This document shows, piece after piece, positions 35,571 through 44,085 of a stretch of DNA of 64,000 nt. Made by a program: the position numbers and the translations under genes. How positions within the stretch are numbered: the first letter of the stretch is position 1; the number at the start of each line of letters is the position of its first letter. Source of the DNA: Streptomyces sp. NBC_00539. GTDB lineage: Bacteria; Actinomycetota; Actinomycetes; Streptomycetales; Streptomycetaceae. Location: positions 6,095,501-6,159,500 of the forward strand of contig NZ_CP107811.1 in NCBI RefSeq assembly GCF_036346105.1. Reading direction: 5' to 3'. Under the pieces are notes generated by a model that saw only the letters and a program-made list of their open reading frames with translations, was not told the DNA's origin and searched no databases.

Positions 35571-36695
35571 ATGAGTACGGCAACGCACAGAACGTCCCTG
35601 TTCGACTGGACCGTCGTGGTCCCCGTGGTGGCCATCGTCGCGCTCGTCCTCAGCTGGGGGCGCGACCTGCCGGCCTTCGCGGTGGGGCTGGTCTCCCTTT
35701 GCCTGGCGGGCGCGGTCCTGGCGGCCGTCCACCACGCGGAGGTGGTGGCCCTCCGGGTCGGCGAACCCTTCGGCTCCCTCGTCCTGGCCGTCGCCGTCAC
35801 CATCATCGAGGTGGCCCTGATCGTCACCCTGATGGCCGGTGGCGGCGACAAGACCGCCTCGCTGGCCCGGGACACCGTCTTCGCCGCCGTCATGATCACG
35901 TGCAACGGCATCGTCGGCGTATCCCTCCTGGTCGGCGCCCTGCGCAACCGGGTCGTCGTCTTCCACGCCGAGGGCTCGGGCGGGGCGCTGGCCACCGTCG
36001 CGACGCTCGCCGTACTGAGCCTGGTGCTGCCGACGTTCACCACGAGCAAGCCCGGCCCCGAGTTCTCCAGCGCCCAGCTGACCTTCGCCGCGTGTGCCTC
36101 CCTCGCGCTCTACGGCCTGTTCATCGCCGTACAGACGGTCCGTCACCGCGACTACTTCCTCCCGGTGGACACCCGGGGGAGCGGGGCGCCGGAGGCCGGG
36201 GACGCGTCGGGGGAGGACGCCCACGCGGTGGCGCCGAGCCTGCGTGCCGCCCTGATCAGTCTCGGTCTGCTGCTGGTCGCGCTCGTCGCGGTGGTGGGCG
36301 ACGCCAAGGCCGTCTCGCCGACCATCGAGCGGGGCGTCGCCGACGCCGGGCTGCCGCACGCCGTCGTCGGTGTGATCATCGCACTGCTGGTGCTGGCTCC
36401 CGAGACCCTGGCCGCCGTCCGCGCCGCCCGCCGCGACCGGATGCAGACCAGTCTCAACCTGGCCTACGGCTCCGCCATCGCCAGCATCGGCCTGACCATC
36501 CCGGCCATCGCGCTGGCCACGATCTGGCTCTCCGGACCGCTGCTGCTGGGTCTGGGCCCGGTCCACATGGTGCTGCTGGCGCTGACGGTGGTCGTCAGCG
36601 CCCTGACGATCGTGCCGGGGCGGGCGACGTTGCTCCAGGGCGGCGTGCACATCGTGCTCCTGGCCGCGTACCTGTTCCTCGCCGTGAGCCCGTGA
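35571..36695 (+). CDS. Calcium/proton antiporter (CaCA family, ChaA-like)
   Basis: A 374-residue membrane protein with about 11 hydrophobic helices. The two alpha-repeat signatures of cation/H+ exchangers are visible: TIIEVALIVTLMAGGGDKTASLARDT in the first half and VLAPETLAAVRAARRDRMQ in the second, each with a membrane glutamate. An acidic hinge loop separates them. It exports Ca2+ (or Na+/K+) in exchange for protons. It follows the acyl-CoA synthetase after 35 bp but is functionally unrelated. Confidence 0.9.
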   Translation: MSTATHRTSLFDWTVVVPVVAIVALVLSWGRDLPAFAVGLVSLCLAGAVLAAVHHAEVVALRVGEPFGSLVLAVAVTIIEVALIVTLMAGGGDKTASLARDTVFAAVMITCNGIVGVSLLVGALRNRVVVFHAEGSGGALATVATLAVLSLVLPTFTTSKPGPEFSSAQLTFAACASLALYGLFIAVQTVRHRDYFLPVDTRGSGAPEAGDASGEDAHAVAPSLRAALISLGLLLVALVAVVGDAKAVSPTIERGVADAGLPHAVVGVIIALLVLAPETLAAVRAARRDRMQTSLNLAYGSAIASIGLTIPAIALATIWLSGPLLLGLGPVHMVLLALTVVVSALTIVPGRATLLQGGVHIVLLAAYLFLAVSP

Positions 36696-36755
36696 GGCGT
36701 CTCGTACGCCCCCGGCGGCACGGGCCGGGGGCGTACGTCCTCGCGCCGGGCGGGG

Positions 36756-37622
36756 TCAGGCGTCGTCGAAGTCCGTGCCGCGGCTGACGGTCTCCCAGGC
36801 GTCGGCCTCGGCGCGAACGGCGTCCGCGTGGGCCCGGATGAACTCCACGGCGTCAGTGCCCAGCACGAGCCGCAGCGGGGTCTGCGGGGCGTCCAGGGCG
36901 GCGAGGATCGCGGCGACGGCCTTGACGGGGTCCCCGGGCTGGTGGCCGTCGCTCGCCGGGAGCCCGACCCGCACGGGGCCGACGATGTCCTCGTAGGCGG
37001 GCAGCGGGGTCGTGGACCGCAGCGCGCCACCGCCCGCGAAGCTCGTGCGGAACGAGCCGGGTTCCACGATCAGCACCTTGATCCCGAAGGGGGCCACCTC
37101 GGCGGCGAGCGCCTCGGTCAGACCCTCCAGGGCGAACTTCGTCGCGCAGTAGGCCCCGACGCCGGGGAAGGCCAGCCGTCCGCCCATGCTGCTCATCTGC
37201 ACGATGGCCCCCGACTTGCGGGAGCGCATGTGGGGCAGCGCCGCGCGCAGCAGCGCCGCCGGACCGAAGAAGTGCAGGTCCATGAGTTCGCGGAGTTCGG
37301 TGTCGCTCGCTTCCTCCACGGCGCCGACCAGGCCGCGCCCGGCGTTGTTGACCAGGACGTCGATCCGGCCGAAACGGTCCACGACCCCGCCGACGGCCTC
37401 CTCGGCGCGGGCCGTTTCCGTCACGTCCAGGGCCAGGGGGACGAGCCGGCCGGGGTGCTCGGCGGCCAGGGAGTCGAGGGTGCCGGTGCGGCGGGCGGCC
37501 GCCACGACCGTGTCGCCGGCGGCCAGCGCGGCCTCGGCCAGGATCAGGCCGAACCCGGAGGACGCCCCGGTGATCAGCCAGACGCGGCCCTCGGGTGCGT
37601 CCGTCGGAAACTGCGTAGTCAT
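36756..37622 (-). CDS. Classical short-chain dehydrogenase/reductase
   Basis: A 288-residue SDR. Cofactor motif VWLITGASSGFGLILAEAAL (TGxxxGxG), LVNNAGRGLVG (NNAG), catalytic Ser region VQMSSMGGR and YCATKFALEG (YxxxK) are intact. The downstream PG motif is VEPGSFRTSF. It has the look of the NADP-dependent oxidoreductase group often annotated as ketoreductase; substrate unknown. The ATG at 37622 follows GGGGG. Confidence 0.92.
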   Translation of the reverse strand: MTTQFPTDAPEGRVWLITGASSGFGLILAEAALAAGDTVVAAARRTGTLDSLAAEHPGRLVPLALDVTETARAEEAVGGVVDRFGRIDVLVNNAGRGLVGAVEEASDTELRELMDLHFFGPAALLRAALPHMRSRKSGAIVQMSSMGGRLAFPGVGAYCATKFALEGLTEALAAEVAPFGIKVLIVEPGSFRTSFAGGGALRSTTPLPAYEDIVGPVRVGLPASDGHQPGDPVKAVAAILAALDAPQTPLRLVLGTDAVEFIRAHADAVRAEADAWETVSRGTDFDDA

Positions 37623-37689
37623 CAATCCCCCTGCGAGTGACTGGTGTTACTGGATCACCCTGATCCTCGCACCGGCGGGGCCCGTGGCG

Positions 37690-38553
37690 TCAGTCGGTTC
37701 TCGGACCATGCGCATCAGGTCCCTCCCCGGTGAGGGCGCCGGTTCTGTGCAGCCGGCGCAGGGTGAGCCGTTCGTGGGCCAGGCGGCCGACGAGGGAGCC
37801 GCCGTAGACGACGAAGCCGACACCGACCAGCCAGGACTGCACCACGAGGAGGGTGCCGAACGGCCCGTACGTGACGGCGCTGGAGGCGATCAGGGGGGAG
37901 AACACCAGCTGGGAGAAGACGCGCAGGCCCAGCAGGCCGACGCTGGTGAGGACCGCCCCCGGGAGCAGGGCGCGCCAGCGGACGCGGCCTCCCAGCAGGA
38001 GGCGCTGGGAGGTCCAGAAGAAGATGACCGTGCCGATGAGGTCGCTGACGGTGCCGAGGGCGATGCCGACGGCGTTCTTCGAGGGGGCCGGGATCTCGAC
38101 GAGGAGGGCGAGGTAGCAGACGAGCAGGGCGAGCCAGACGACGTGGCGCCACATGGTGTGCCACCGGGCGGTCGGAAGGTCCCAGACCTTTTCGTAGCCG
38201 GTCTGGACCGCCGACCCGAAGGTCAGGCCGAATACGGCGAGGGCGGCCAGACCGAAGGCGGTGGTCCGCTCCAGCGCCAGGTCGGCGGCGCTGAACAGCA
38301 TCTCGACCCGGGCCCGCGAGGACTGCGTCACCCCGAGGGCCTGCCCCAGCCAGCGCCCGAAGCCGGAGCCGGAGCCCGGGGCGGCGGCCGCGACGACCAC
38401 GAGCAGCGGCACCAGGGTCAAGAACCCCAGGGCCGCGAAGCCCATCGCCCGGTGCATCAGCTCCATCTGGCGCCCCCGGCTCCAGGCCAGCCCGACGAGG
38501 GAGGCCCGGAGCCGGTCGTGCGGCGGCCGGGGCTTCGAGGTCACACCCTTCAC
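37690..38553 (-). CDS. YihY/BrkB-family inner-membrane protein
   Basis: A 287-residue protein with about six membrane helices and the YihY signature: MGFAALGFLTLVPLLVVVAAA, LAVFGLTFGSAVQTGYEKVWDL, FGTLLVVQSWLVGVGFVVYGGSL (shortened: GSAVQTGYEKVWDL and LLVVQSWLVGVGFVVYGG). Function of the family is not settled; it was once, wrongly, called RNase BN. Start GTG at 38553; GTG at 38544 is equally possible. A 231-bp spacer full of CGGCTGCGG words separates it from paaK. Confidence 0.85.
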   Translation of the reverse strand: MKGVTSKPRPPHDRLRASLVGLAWSRGRQMELMHRAMGFAALGFLTLVPLLVVVAAAAPGSGSGFGRWLGQALGVTQSSRARVEMLFSAADLALERTTAFGLAALAVFGLTFGSAVQTGYEKVWDLPTARWHTMWRHVVWLALLVCYLALLVEIPAPSKNAVGIALGTVSDLIGTVIFFWTSQRLLLGGRVRWRALLPGAVLTSVGLLGLRVFSQLVFSPLIASSAVTYGPFGTLLVVQSWLVGVGFVVYGGSLVGRLAHERLTLRRLHRTGALTGEGPDAHGPRTD

Positions 38554-38785
38554 CTACCCGGCCGCACCCCGATCGCCCCGGAGGCACCGGTGAAAACGGC
38601 CCGAAGGGGTGGTTTTCCCGCGTCCGCGCGGCTGACCGGAGTCGCCCGCCGAGGGCACGTACCTGCGCAGGTGCCCCGCGTCGTCACCGGCTGAGGCCTC
38701 CGCGCAGCTGCGGAAACGGCTGCGGCCTCGGCGCGGCTGAGGGACCGGCTGCGGCATCCGGCGCGGCTGCGGCCGCCGCCCGCGG

Positions 38786-40102
38786 TCAGGGCCGTATCGG
38801 GGGCTCCGCCCGCAGGTCCCTGATGCGCTTGATCTTGCCGACCGACCGCTCCAGCGTCTCCGGATCGACCACCTCGACCCCGACGGACACCCCGACCCCC
38901 TCCTTCACGGCTCTGACCACCGCCGCGGCCGCCGCTTCCCGCTGGGCGGAATCGGCCTCGCGACGGGCCTCGACCCGGACGGTCAGCGCGTCCATCCGCC
39001 CTTCCCGGGTCAGCCGGAGCTGGAAGTGCGGGGCCAGGGCCGGGATCCGCAGGAGGATCTCCTCGATCTGCGTGGGGTAGAGGTTCACCCCGCGCAGGAT
39101 GATCATGTCGTCGCTGCGGCCCGTGATCTTCCCCATCCGGCGGAAGGCCGGCCGGGCGGTCCCCGGCAGCAGCCGCGTCAGATCCCGGGTGCGGTACCGG
39201 ATGACGGGCATGGCCTCCTTCGTGAGCGAGGTGAACACCAGCTCCCCCGGCTCGCCGTCCGGCAGTACCGCCCCGGTGATCGGATCGACCACCTCGGGGT
39301 AGAAGTGGTCCTCCCAGATGTGGAGCCCGTCCTTCGTCGAAGCGAATTCCTGCGCCACTCCGGGGCCCATCACCTCCGACAGGCCGTAGATGTCCACGGC
39401 GTCGATGCCGAGCCGGTCCTCGATCTCCCGGCGCATCTCCTCCGTCCAGGGCTCCGCGCCGAATATCCCCGTACGGAGCGAGGTCGAACGGGGGTCGATC
39501 CCCTGGCGCTCCATCTCGTCCAGCAACGTCAGCATGTAGGAGGGGGTGACCATGATGACCTCCGGCCGGAAGTCCTGGATCAGCCTGACCTGGCGGTCCG
39601 TCATGCCCCCGGAAGCGGGTACGACCGTACAGCCGAGCCGTTCGGCGCCGTAGTGCGCGCCGAGGCCGCCGGTGAACAGGCCGTACCCGTAGGCGATGTG
39701 CACGACCTGCCCCGGCCGCCCGCCCGCCGCCCGGATGGAGCGGGCCACGACATCGGCCCAGGTGGACAGGTCGCCCTCGGTGTACCCCACCACCGTCGGG
39801 CGCCCGGTCGTTCCGCTGGAGGCGTGGATGCGGCGCACCTGCGGGCGGGGGACGGCGAACATCCCGAAGGGGTACTGGTCGCGCAGATCGGCCTTGGTGG
39901 TGAAGGGGAAGAGGGAGAGGTCCGCCAGGGAGCGGCAGTCGTCGGGGTGCACACCGGCCTTGTCGAAGGCCTGCCGGTAGAAGGGCACCCGGTCGTAGAC
40001 GCGGTGCAAGGTGGCGCGCAGCCGGCTCAGCTGGAGGGCCGCGAGCTCGTCACCGCTCAGCAGCTCGCCCTGATCCCGCTCCTCGTCTGCGAAGTCCGAC
40101 AT
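38786..40102 (-). CDS. paaK: Phenylacetate-CoA ligase
   Basis: A 438-residue PaaK-type ligase that activates phenylacetate to its CoA thioester. It has the N-terminal LSRLRATLHRVYDRVPFYRQAFD, the phosphate loop IHASSGTTGRPTVVGYT, AEPWTEEMRREIEDRLGI, DIYGLSEVMGPGVA and the C-terminal RSDDMIILRGVNLYPTQIEEI. The rest of the paa pathway is not in the window. A PaaR-like palindrome lies 27 bp upstream of the start, between it and the divergent DUF2278 gene. Confidence 0.94.
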   Translation of the reverse strand: MSDFADEERDQGELLSGDELAALQLSRLRATLHRVYDRVPFYRQAFDKAGVHPDDCRSLADLSLFPFTTKADLRDQYPFGMFAVPRPQVRRIHASSGTTGRPTVVGYTEGDLSTWADVVARSIRAAGGRPGQVVHIAYGYGLFTGGLGAHYGAERLGCTVVPASGGMTDRQVRLIQDFRPEVIMVTPSYMLTLLDEMERQGIDPRSTSLRTGIFGAEPWTEEMRREIEDRLGIDAVDIYGLSEVMGPGVAQEFASTKDGLHIWEDHFYPEVVDPITGAVLPDGEPGELVFTSLTKEAMPVIRYRTRDLTRLLPGTARPAFRRMGKITGRSDDMIILRGVNLYPTQIEEILLRIPALAPHFQLRLTREGRMDALTVRVEARREADSAQREAAAAAVVRAVKEGVGVSVGVEVVDPETLERSVGKIKRIRDLRAEPPIRP

Positions 40103-40128
40103 GTCCTCACCCCATCGTGAACGAACCG

Positions 40129-40142
40129 ACCGATCATTCGGT
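40129..40142. promoter_or_regulatory. PaaR-like operator ACCGATCATTCGGT
   Basis: A 14-bp palindrome (ACCGA with TCGGT arms) close to the ACCGnnCGnnCGGT sites reported for actinobacterial PaaR repressors. It lies in the paaK promoter. Confidence 0.5.
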
Positions 40143-40273
40143 AGCCTGCCGGACGCCGACGGCTAAAGCAATGACTCGAACGAGTGAGCGGTGGTCCCGA
40201 CCGCCCCGACGCGCGGGAAAGGCCGGTCCGCATCTCGGTCGCCGCCCGGGTCCGGCGGTGGTTCACTGGCCGC

Positions 40274-40921
40274 ATGCCGCTCGCCGACTACGGGGTGCTG
40301 TGCGGAACGCTGCACCGCCACTTCCGCGACGAACCCGATGCGCAGGGCCGCTGGTCCCACGTCAACCTGGAGGTCGACGCCCCCGAGGGCCGCTACCGCT
40401 GCGCCGTCGACGTCGACAGCAAGCACCCCGCCGTCGGCGTGCAGTGGAAGGTCCTCACCCTGGCCGCCTCGGTGCTCGAACCGGCCTCCGCGCTGCCGCC
40501 GGGCCACCACGACCTCGCCCGCACCTCCGGATCGGGCGCCATCGACTTCCAGCGCCACCCCGCGCTCGCCGACCGGGCCGGCTGCGTGCTCGCCCGGCTC
40601 CGCCCGCTCCTCGGCCGGCTCAGCCCCCCGCACCCCTGGATCTCGGGCTCCTGCCTCGAAGCCTCCGAGGCCCTGGAGCCCCTCCTCGTGCCCGGCCGGC
40701 CCGTCATGGTCTTCGGGGAGTCCTTCGACCACGGCGGCCCCGGCATGCGCCACGTCCACCAGAACCAGGGCTCGCCGTACGACAGCCGGTGGTGGCCGCA
40801 GAACGGGATCTGGCAGGACGGTGCGACGATGACCCGAAGGGAAGACGGCTGGTACGACGTCTTCCTCTCCAAGTTCTCCACGCAGGCCGACCGGACCGGC
40901 CCCGACGGCCACCCCGAGTGA
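40274..40921 (+). CDS. DUF2278 family protein
   Basis: A 215-residue protein with the DUF2278 layout. It opens with LADYGVLCGTLHRHF, has a beta-rich core and the conserved MVFGESFDHGGPGMRHVHQNQGSP (core FGESFDHGGPGMRHVHQNQG), a His/Asp-rich motif that may bind metal. The end contains GIWQDGATM and DVFLSKFSTQ. No function is known for the family. ATG at 40274 chosen because YGVL marks the family start. Confidence 0.85.
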   Translation: MPLADYGVLCGTLHRHFRDEPDAQGRWSHVNLEVDAPEGRYRCAVDVDSKHPAVGVQWKVLTLAASVLEPASALPPGHHDLARTSGSGAIDFQRHPALADRAGCVLARLRPLLGRLSPPHPWISGSCLEASEALEPLLVPGRPVMVFGESFDHGGPGMRHVHQNQGSPYDSRWWPQNGIWQDGATMTRREDGWYDVFLSKFSTQADRTGPDGHPE

Positions 40922-40939
40922 TCCGCTCCCCCTCCTGCC

Positions 40940-42571
40940 TCAGTGGGCGGCGTCCGCCTCCGTGGCCACGGCCTTCGCCCAGCGGTAGTCCGCCTTGCCG
41001 CTCGGGGAGCGCTGGATCGCGGGTGTGACGACGAGCTGGCGCGGGATCTTGTACCCCGCCAGCCGGGTGCGGCAATGGGCCCGGATCTCCTCCAGCGTCG
41101 GCTCGGCCGCCCCCGCGCGCAGCTGGACCACCGCCGCCACGTGGCTGCCCCACGTCGGGTCCGCCACCCCCGCCACCAAGGCGTCGTACACGTCCGGGTG
41201 TGACTTCAACGCCTGCTCCACCTCCTCCGGGTAGACCTTCTCGCCTCCGGTGTTGATGCACTGGGAGCCGCGCCCCAGCACGGTGACGATCCCGCTCTCG
41301 TCCACCGTCGCCATGTCGCCGAGCAGCACCCACCGCTCCTCGCCCTTGCGGAAGAAGGTCTCGGCCGTCTTCACCGGGTCGTTGTAGTAGCCGAGCGGTA
41401 CGTGCCCGCGCTGCGCCAGACGCCCCGGCCGGCCCACCGGCACCGGCTCGTGCGTGACCGAATCCACCACCTGCGTACGGTCGTTGACCTCCAGCCGGAA
41501 CCCCTTTTCGGGGCCGGAGTCGTCGGCCGCCCGGCCGTTGGAACCGGACTCCGAGGAACCGAAGTTGTTCAGCAGCACCACGTGCGGCACCAGCCGCTGG
41601 AATTCGGCCCGGACCGTCTCCGACATGATCGCCCCGGACGAGGAGACGCTGAACAGCGACGACAGGTCGGTGCCCTTGAGCGGGCCGTTCAACGCGTCGA
41701 TCAGCGGCCTCAGCATCGCGTCGCCCACCAGGGACACGCTGGAGACCTTCTCCTTCTCGATCGTGCGCAGCACTTCCTCGGGCGCGTACTTGCGGTGGAT
41801 GACCACCCGCTGGCCGTAGTTGAAGGCGATGAACGAGGTCAGGGTCGACGTGCCGTGCATCAGCGGCGGCGCGGGGAAGAACGTGAGGCCGGCGCCGCGC
41901 GCCGCGACCCGCTCGGCCAGCTCCTGCGGGCGCTTCACCGGTTCGCCGGACGGCTCGCCGCCGAACAGGCCTGCGAAGAAGAGGTCTTCGGCCCGCCACA
42001 TGACGCCCTTGGGCATCCCGGTGGTGCCGCCGGTGTAGATGATGAACAGGTCGTCGGAGGAGCGGGGCGCGAAGCCGCGCTCCGGGGAGCCGGCCGCCTC
42101 CGCGTCCGCGTACGCCACGGGCGCGATCGCGGGCTCAGGTGCGCCCTCGGGGACCTCGCCGACCCGGATCAGGTGTCGCAGCCTGGTCGTCTGCGGGAGC
42201 GCGGCGGCCACCCGCTCGGTGAACTCGCCCTCGAAGACGAGTGCGGCGAGGTCGGCGTCGTTGTAGAGGTAGACCAACTCCTCCTCGACGTAGCGGTAGT
42301 TGACGTTCACCGGCACCAGACGCGCCTTGAGGCAGGCCAGGACGGTCTGGAGGTACTCGACCCCGTTGTACAGGTGCAGCCCGAGGTGCTCGCCGGGCGT
42401 CAGCCCGCTGTCGAGGAGGTGGTGTGCGAGGCGGTTAGCCGCCGCGTCCAGTTCCGCGTACGTCAGGCGGCGCTCGGCGCCGGTCCCGGGGTGGTCCACG
42501 TAGACGAGGGCCTCCCGGTCGGGGACGACGTCGACGACCGACTCGAACAGGTCGGCAAGGTTGTACTCCAC
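40940..42571 (-). CDS. fadD19: FadD19-like sterol side-chain acyl-CoA synthetase
   Basis: A 543-residue ANL ligase. From memory it resembles M. tuberculosis FadD19 through most of its length: NVNYRYVEEELVYLYND, SPERGF, IYTGGTTGMPKGVMWR, HRKYAPEEVLRTIE, FGSSESGSNG, GRGSQCINTGGEKVYPEEVEQALKSHPDVFDAL-type core (here HPDVYDALVAGV) and the final SGKADYRWAK. FadD19 activates the C24/C27 carboxylate of sterol side chains. The GTG at 42571 has AGGAGG four bases upstream and is better placed than the ATG at 42610. It is divergent from the echA19-like gene, as in Mycobacterium, with a KstR-type site between. Confidence 0.87.
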   Translation of the reverse strand: MEYNLADLFESVVDVVPDREALVYVDHPGTGAERRLTYAELDAAANRLAHHLLDSGLTPGEHLGLHLYNGVEYLQTVLACLKARLVPVNVNYRYVEEELVYLYNDADLAALVFEGEFTERVAAALPQTTRLRHLIRVGEVPEGAPEPAIAPVAYADAEAAGSPERGFAPRSSDDLFIIYTGGTTGMPKGVMWRAEDLFFAGLFGGEPSGEPVKRPQELAERVAARGAGLTFFPAPPLMHGTSTLTSFIAFNYGQRVVIHRKYAPEEVLRTIEKEKVSSVSLVGDAMLRPLIDALNGPLKGTDLSSLFSVSSSGAIMSETVRAEFQRLVPHVVLLNNFGSSESGSNGRAADDSGPEKGFRLEVNDRTQVVDSVTHEPVPVGRPGRLAQRGHVPLGYYNDPVKTAETFFRKGEERWVLLGDMATVDESGIVTVLGRGSQCINTGGEKVYPEEVEQALKSHPDVYDALVAGVADPTWGSHVAAVVQLRAGAAEPTLEEIRAHCRTRLAGYKIPRQLVVTPAIQRSPSGKADYRWAKAVATEADAAH

Positions 42572-42677
42572 CGTTCCTCCTGGCCCGAAAGTGTCCACGG
42601 CTGACCCCATGGTCGGCCCGGCTCGGCGGTCATTAGAGCGCCGGGACGGTCAACTGGGAAGGTGCGCACCAAGAAAA

Positions 42678-42692
42678 CTGACTGTGTGTCAG
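42678..42692. promoter_or_regulatory. CTGAC-N5-GTCAG palindrome in the fadD19/echA19 spacer
   Basis: CTGACTGTGTGTCAG is a perfect 5-bp-arm palindrome, the best of three such sites. It shares the flank AGTTTTCTGAC (minus strand) with the site upstream of the KstD-like gene. Confidence 0.65.
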
Positions 42693-42720
42693 AAAACTCT
42701 TGAACTGCATCCCTCCCTCC

Positions 42721-42734
42721 TGCAACCTGTTCTA
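42721..42734. promoter_or_regulatory. KstR-type operator (TGCAACCTGTTCTA)
   Basis: An exact match to TnnAACnnGTTnnA, 23 bp upstream of the echA19-like start and 149 bp from the fadD19-like start. It could repress both divergent genes. Confidence 0.75.
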
Positions 42735-42757
42735 GGTCTTCAGACGGGAGGACGGCA

Positions 42758-43558
42758 ATGGGTGGGACGGAACACCTGACCGTGGAACGCCACGGCGCCA
42801 CGCTGGTGCTCACCATGAACAGGCCGGAGGCGAAGAACGCGCTCTCGCTGCCACTGCTGGTCGGGCTGTACGACGGCTGGCTGGAAGCCGACGCCGACGA
42901 CGCCATCCGCTCGGTGGTCCTGACCGGTGCGGGCGGGGACTTCTGCGCGGGCATGGACCTCAAGGCGCTTGCCGGGCGGGGGATGGCGGGCGACCAGTAC
43001 CGGGACCGGCTCGACGCCGACCCCGACCTGCACTGGAAGGCGATGCTCCGCCACCACCGGCCGCGGAAGCCGGTGATCGCGGCGGTGGAGGGGTACTGCG
43101 TGGCCGGCGGCACGGAGATCCTCCAGGGGACCGACATCAGGATCGCGGGGGAAGGGGCCACGTTCGGGCTGTTCGAGGTCAAGCGGGGCCTGTTCCCGAT
43201 CGGCGGCTCGACGGTACGGCTGCCACGGCAGGTCCCGCGCACGCACGCGCTGGAGATGCTGCTGACCGGCCGGCCGTACTCGGCGGCGGAGGCGGCGCGG
43301 ATCGGCCTGATCGGGCGGGTGGTAGCGGACGGCACCGCGCTGGAGCAGGCCCTGGAGACCGCCGAGCGGATCAACGCGTGCGGACCGCTGGCGGTGGAGG
43401 CGGTGAAGGCCTCGGTGTACGAAACGGCGGAGATGACGGAGACGGAGGGGCTGGCCGCCGAACTGATCCGGGGATGGCCGGTCTTCGCCACGGCGGACGC
43501 GAAGGAGGGCGCCCGTGCGTTCGCGGAGAAGCGCCCGCCGCGGTACCACCGCGCGTAA
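42758..43558 (+). CDS. echA19: EchA19-like enoyl-CoA hydratase
   Basis: A 266-residue crotonase. It matches what I recall of M. tuberculosis EchA19 at many motifs: LTMNRPEAKNALS, LTGAGGDFCAGMDLKA, AVEGYCVAGGTEILQGTDIR, FGLFEVKRGLFPIGGSTVRL and the C-terminal DAKEGARAFAEKR. Oxyanion-hole residues and both catalytic glutamates (AGGTE and FEV) are present, so a hydratase is expected. EchA19 hydrates the enoyl-CoA of sterol side chains after FadE action. A terminator hairpin follows. Confidence 0.9.
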   Translation: MGGTEHLTVERHGATLVLTMNRPEAKNALSLPLLVGLYDGWLEADADDAIRSVVLTGAGGDFCAGMDLKALAGRGMAGDQYRDRLDADPDLHWKAMLRHHRPRKPVIAAVEGYCVAGGTEILQGTDIRIAGEGATFGLFEVKRGLFPIGGSTVRLPRQVPRTHALEMLLTGRPYSAAEAARIGLIGRVVADGTALEQALETAERINACGPLAVEAVKASVYETAEMTETEGLAAELIRGWPVFATADAKEGARAFAEKRPPRYHRA

Positions 43559-43578
43559 CGCTGCGCGGTACGGGACGG

Positions 43579-43613
43579 CGGGCCGCCGGCGGGCAGGTCC
43601 CCCCGGCGGCCCG
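43579..43613 (+). terminator. Hairpin downstream of echA19
   Basis: A perfect 11-bp stem (43579-43589 with 43603-43613) and 13-nt loop, 20 bases after the stop. Confidence 0.65.
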
Positions 43614-44085
43614 GTGCCCGGCGGGCTCCCGGCCCGGGCGGCCGGGTTCCGACGACGCACCGGCCCGAACCAGGAGGGGAGCGCGCTCTGACCGATCACC
43701 GCCGGCATCGCCCCGGGCGCACCAGTCGGCCGGCGGACGGCCCGATCGGACGGCCCGGCCGGCGCCGCCCACCAGGACCGGGCCTGACCGGTCCCGCCGA
43801 CCCACGGCAGCGGCGGGCCAGACGGTCGGCCGACGGGCCGAGCCGGATGGCGGGGCACACGGCTCCCGGGAACGACCGGACGGCTGCCGGAACGCCGGCC
43901 GACCGGCAGCAATGCCTGACCGAAGCGAACCGCCGGCCCCGGTCGACCGGCAGGAGTGCCCGAACGGGGCCCACGGCGGATCGACCGACCCTGCTTGACC
44001 TGCCCGGTCCGTCAGACCCCGCCGCCCCGGCCGACCGGCCCCGGGCCGGGTGTTACTCGTCGTGCCATCAGATAGGAGCCCGCAC
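43614..44085. other. Gene-free spacer rich in CGGCC/GACCGG words
   Basis: About 470 bp between echA19 and the DUF35 gene. Open frames exist on both strands but none has recognisable protein sequence or codon usage. The last 60 bp (44035-44085) include AT-richer GTGTTACTCGTCG and an AGGAG before the DUF35 start. In M. tuberculosis this interval holds cyp142 and several other genes; here they are absent. Confidence 0.5.
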
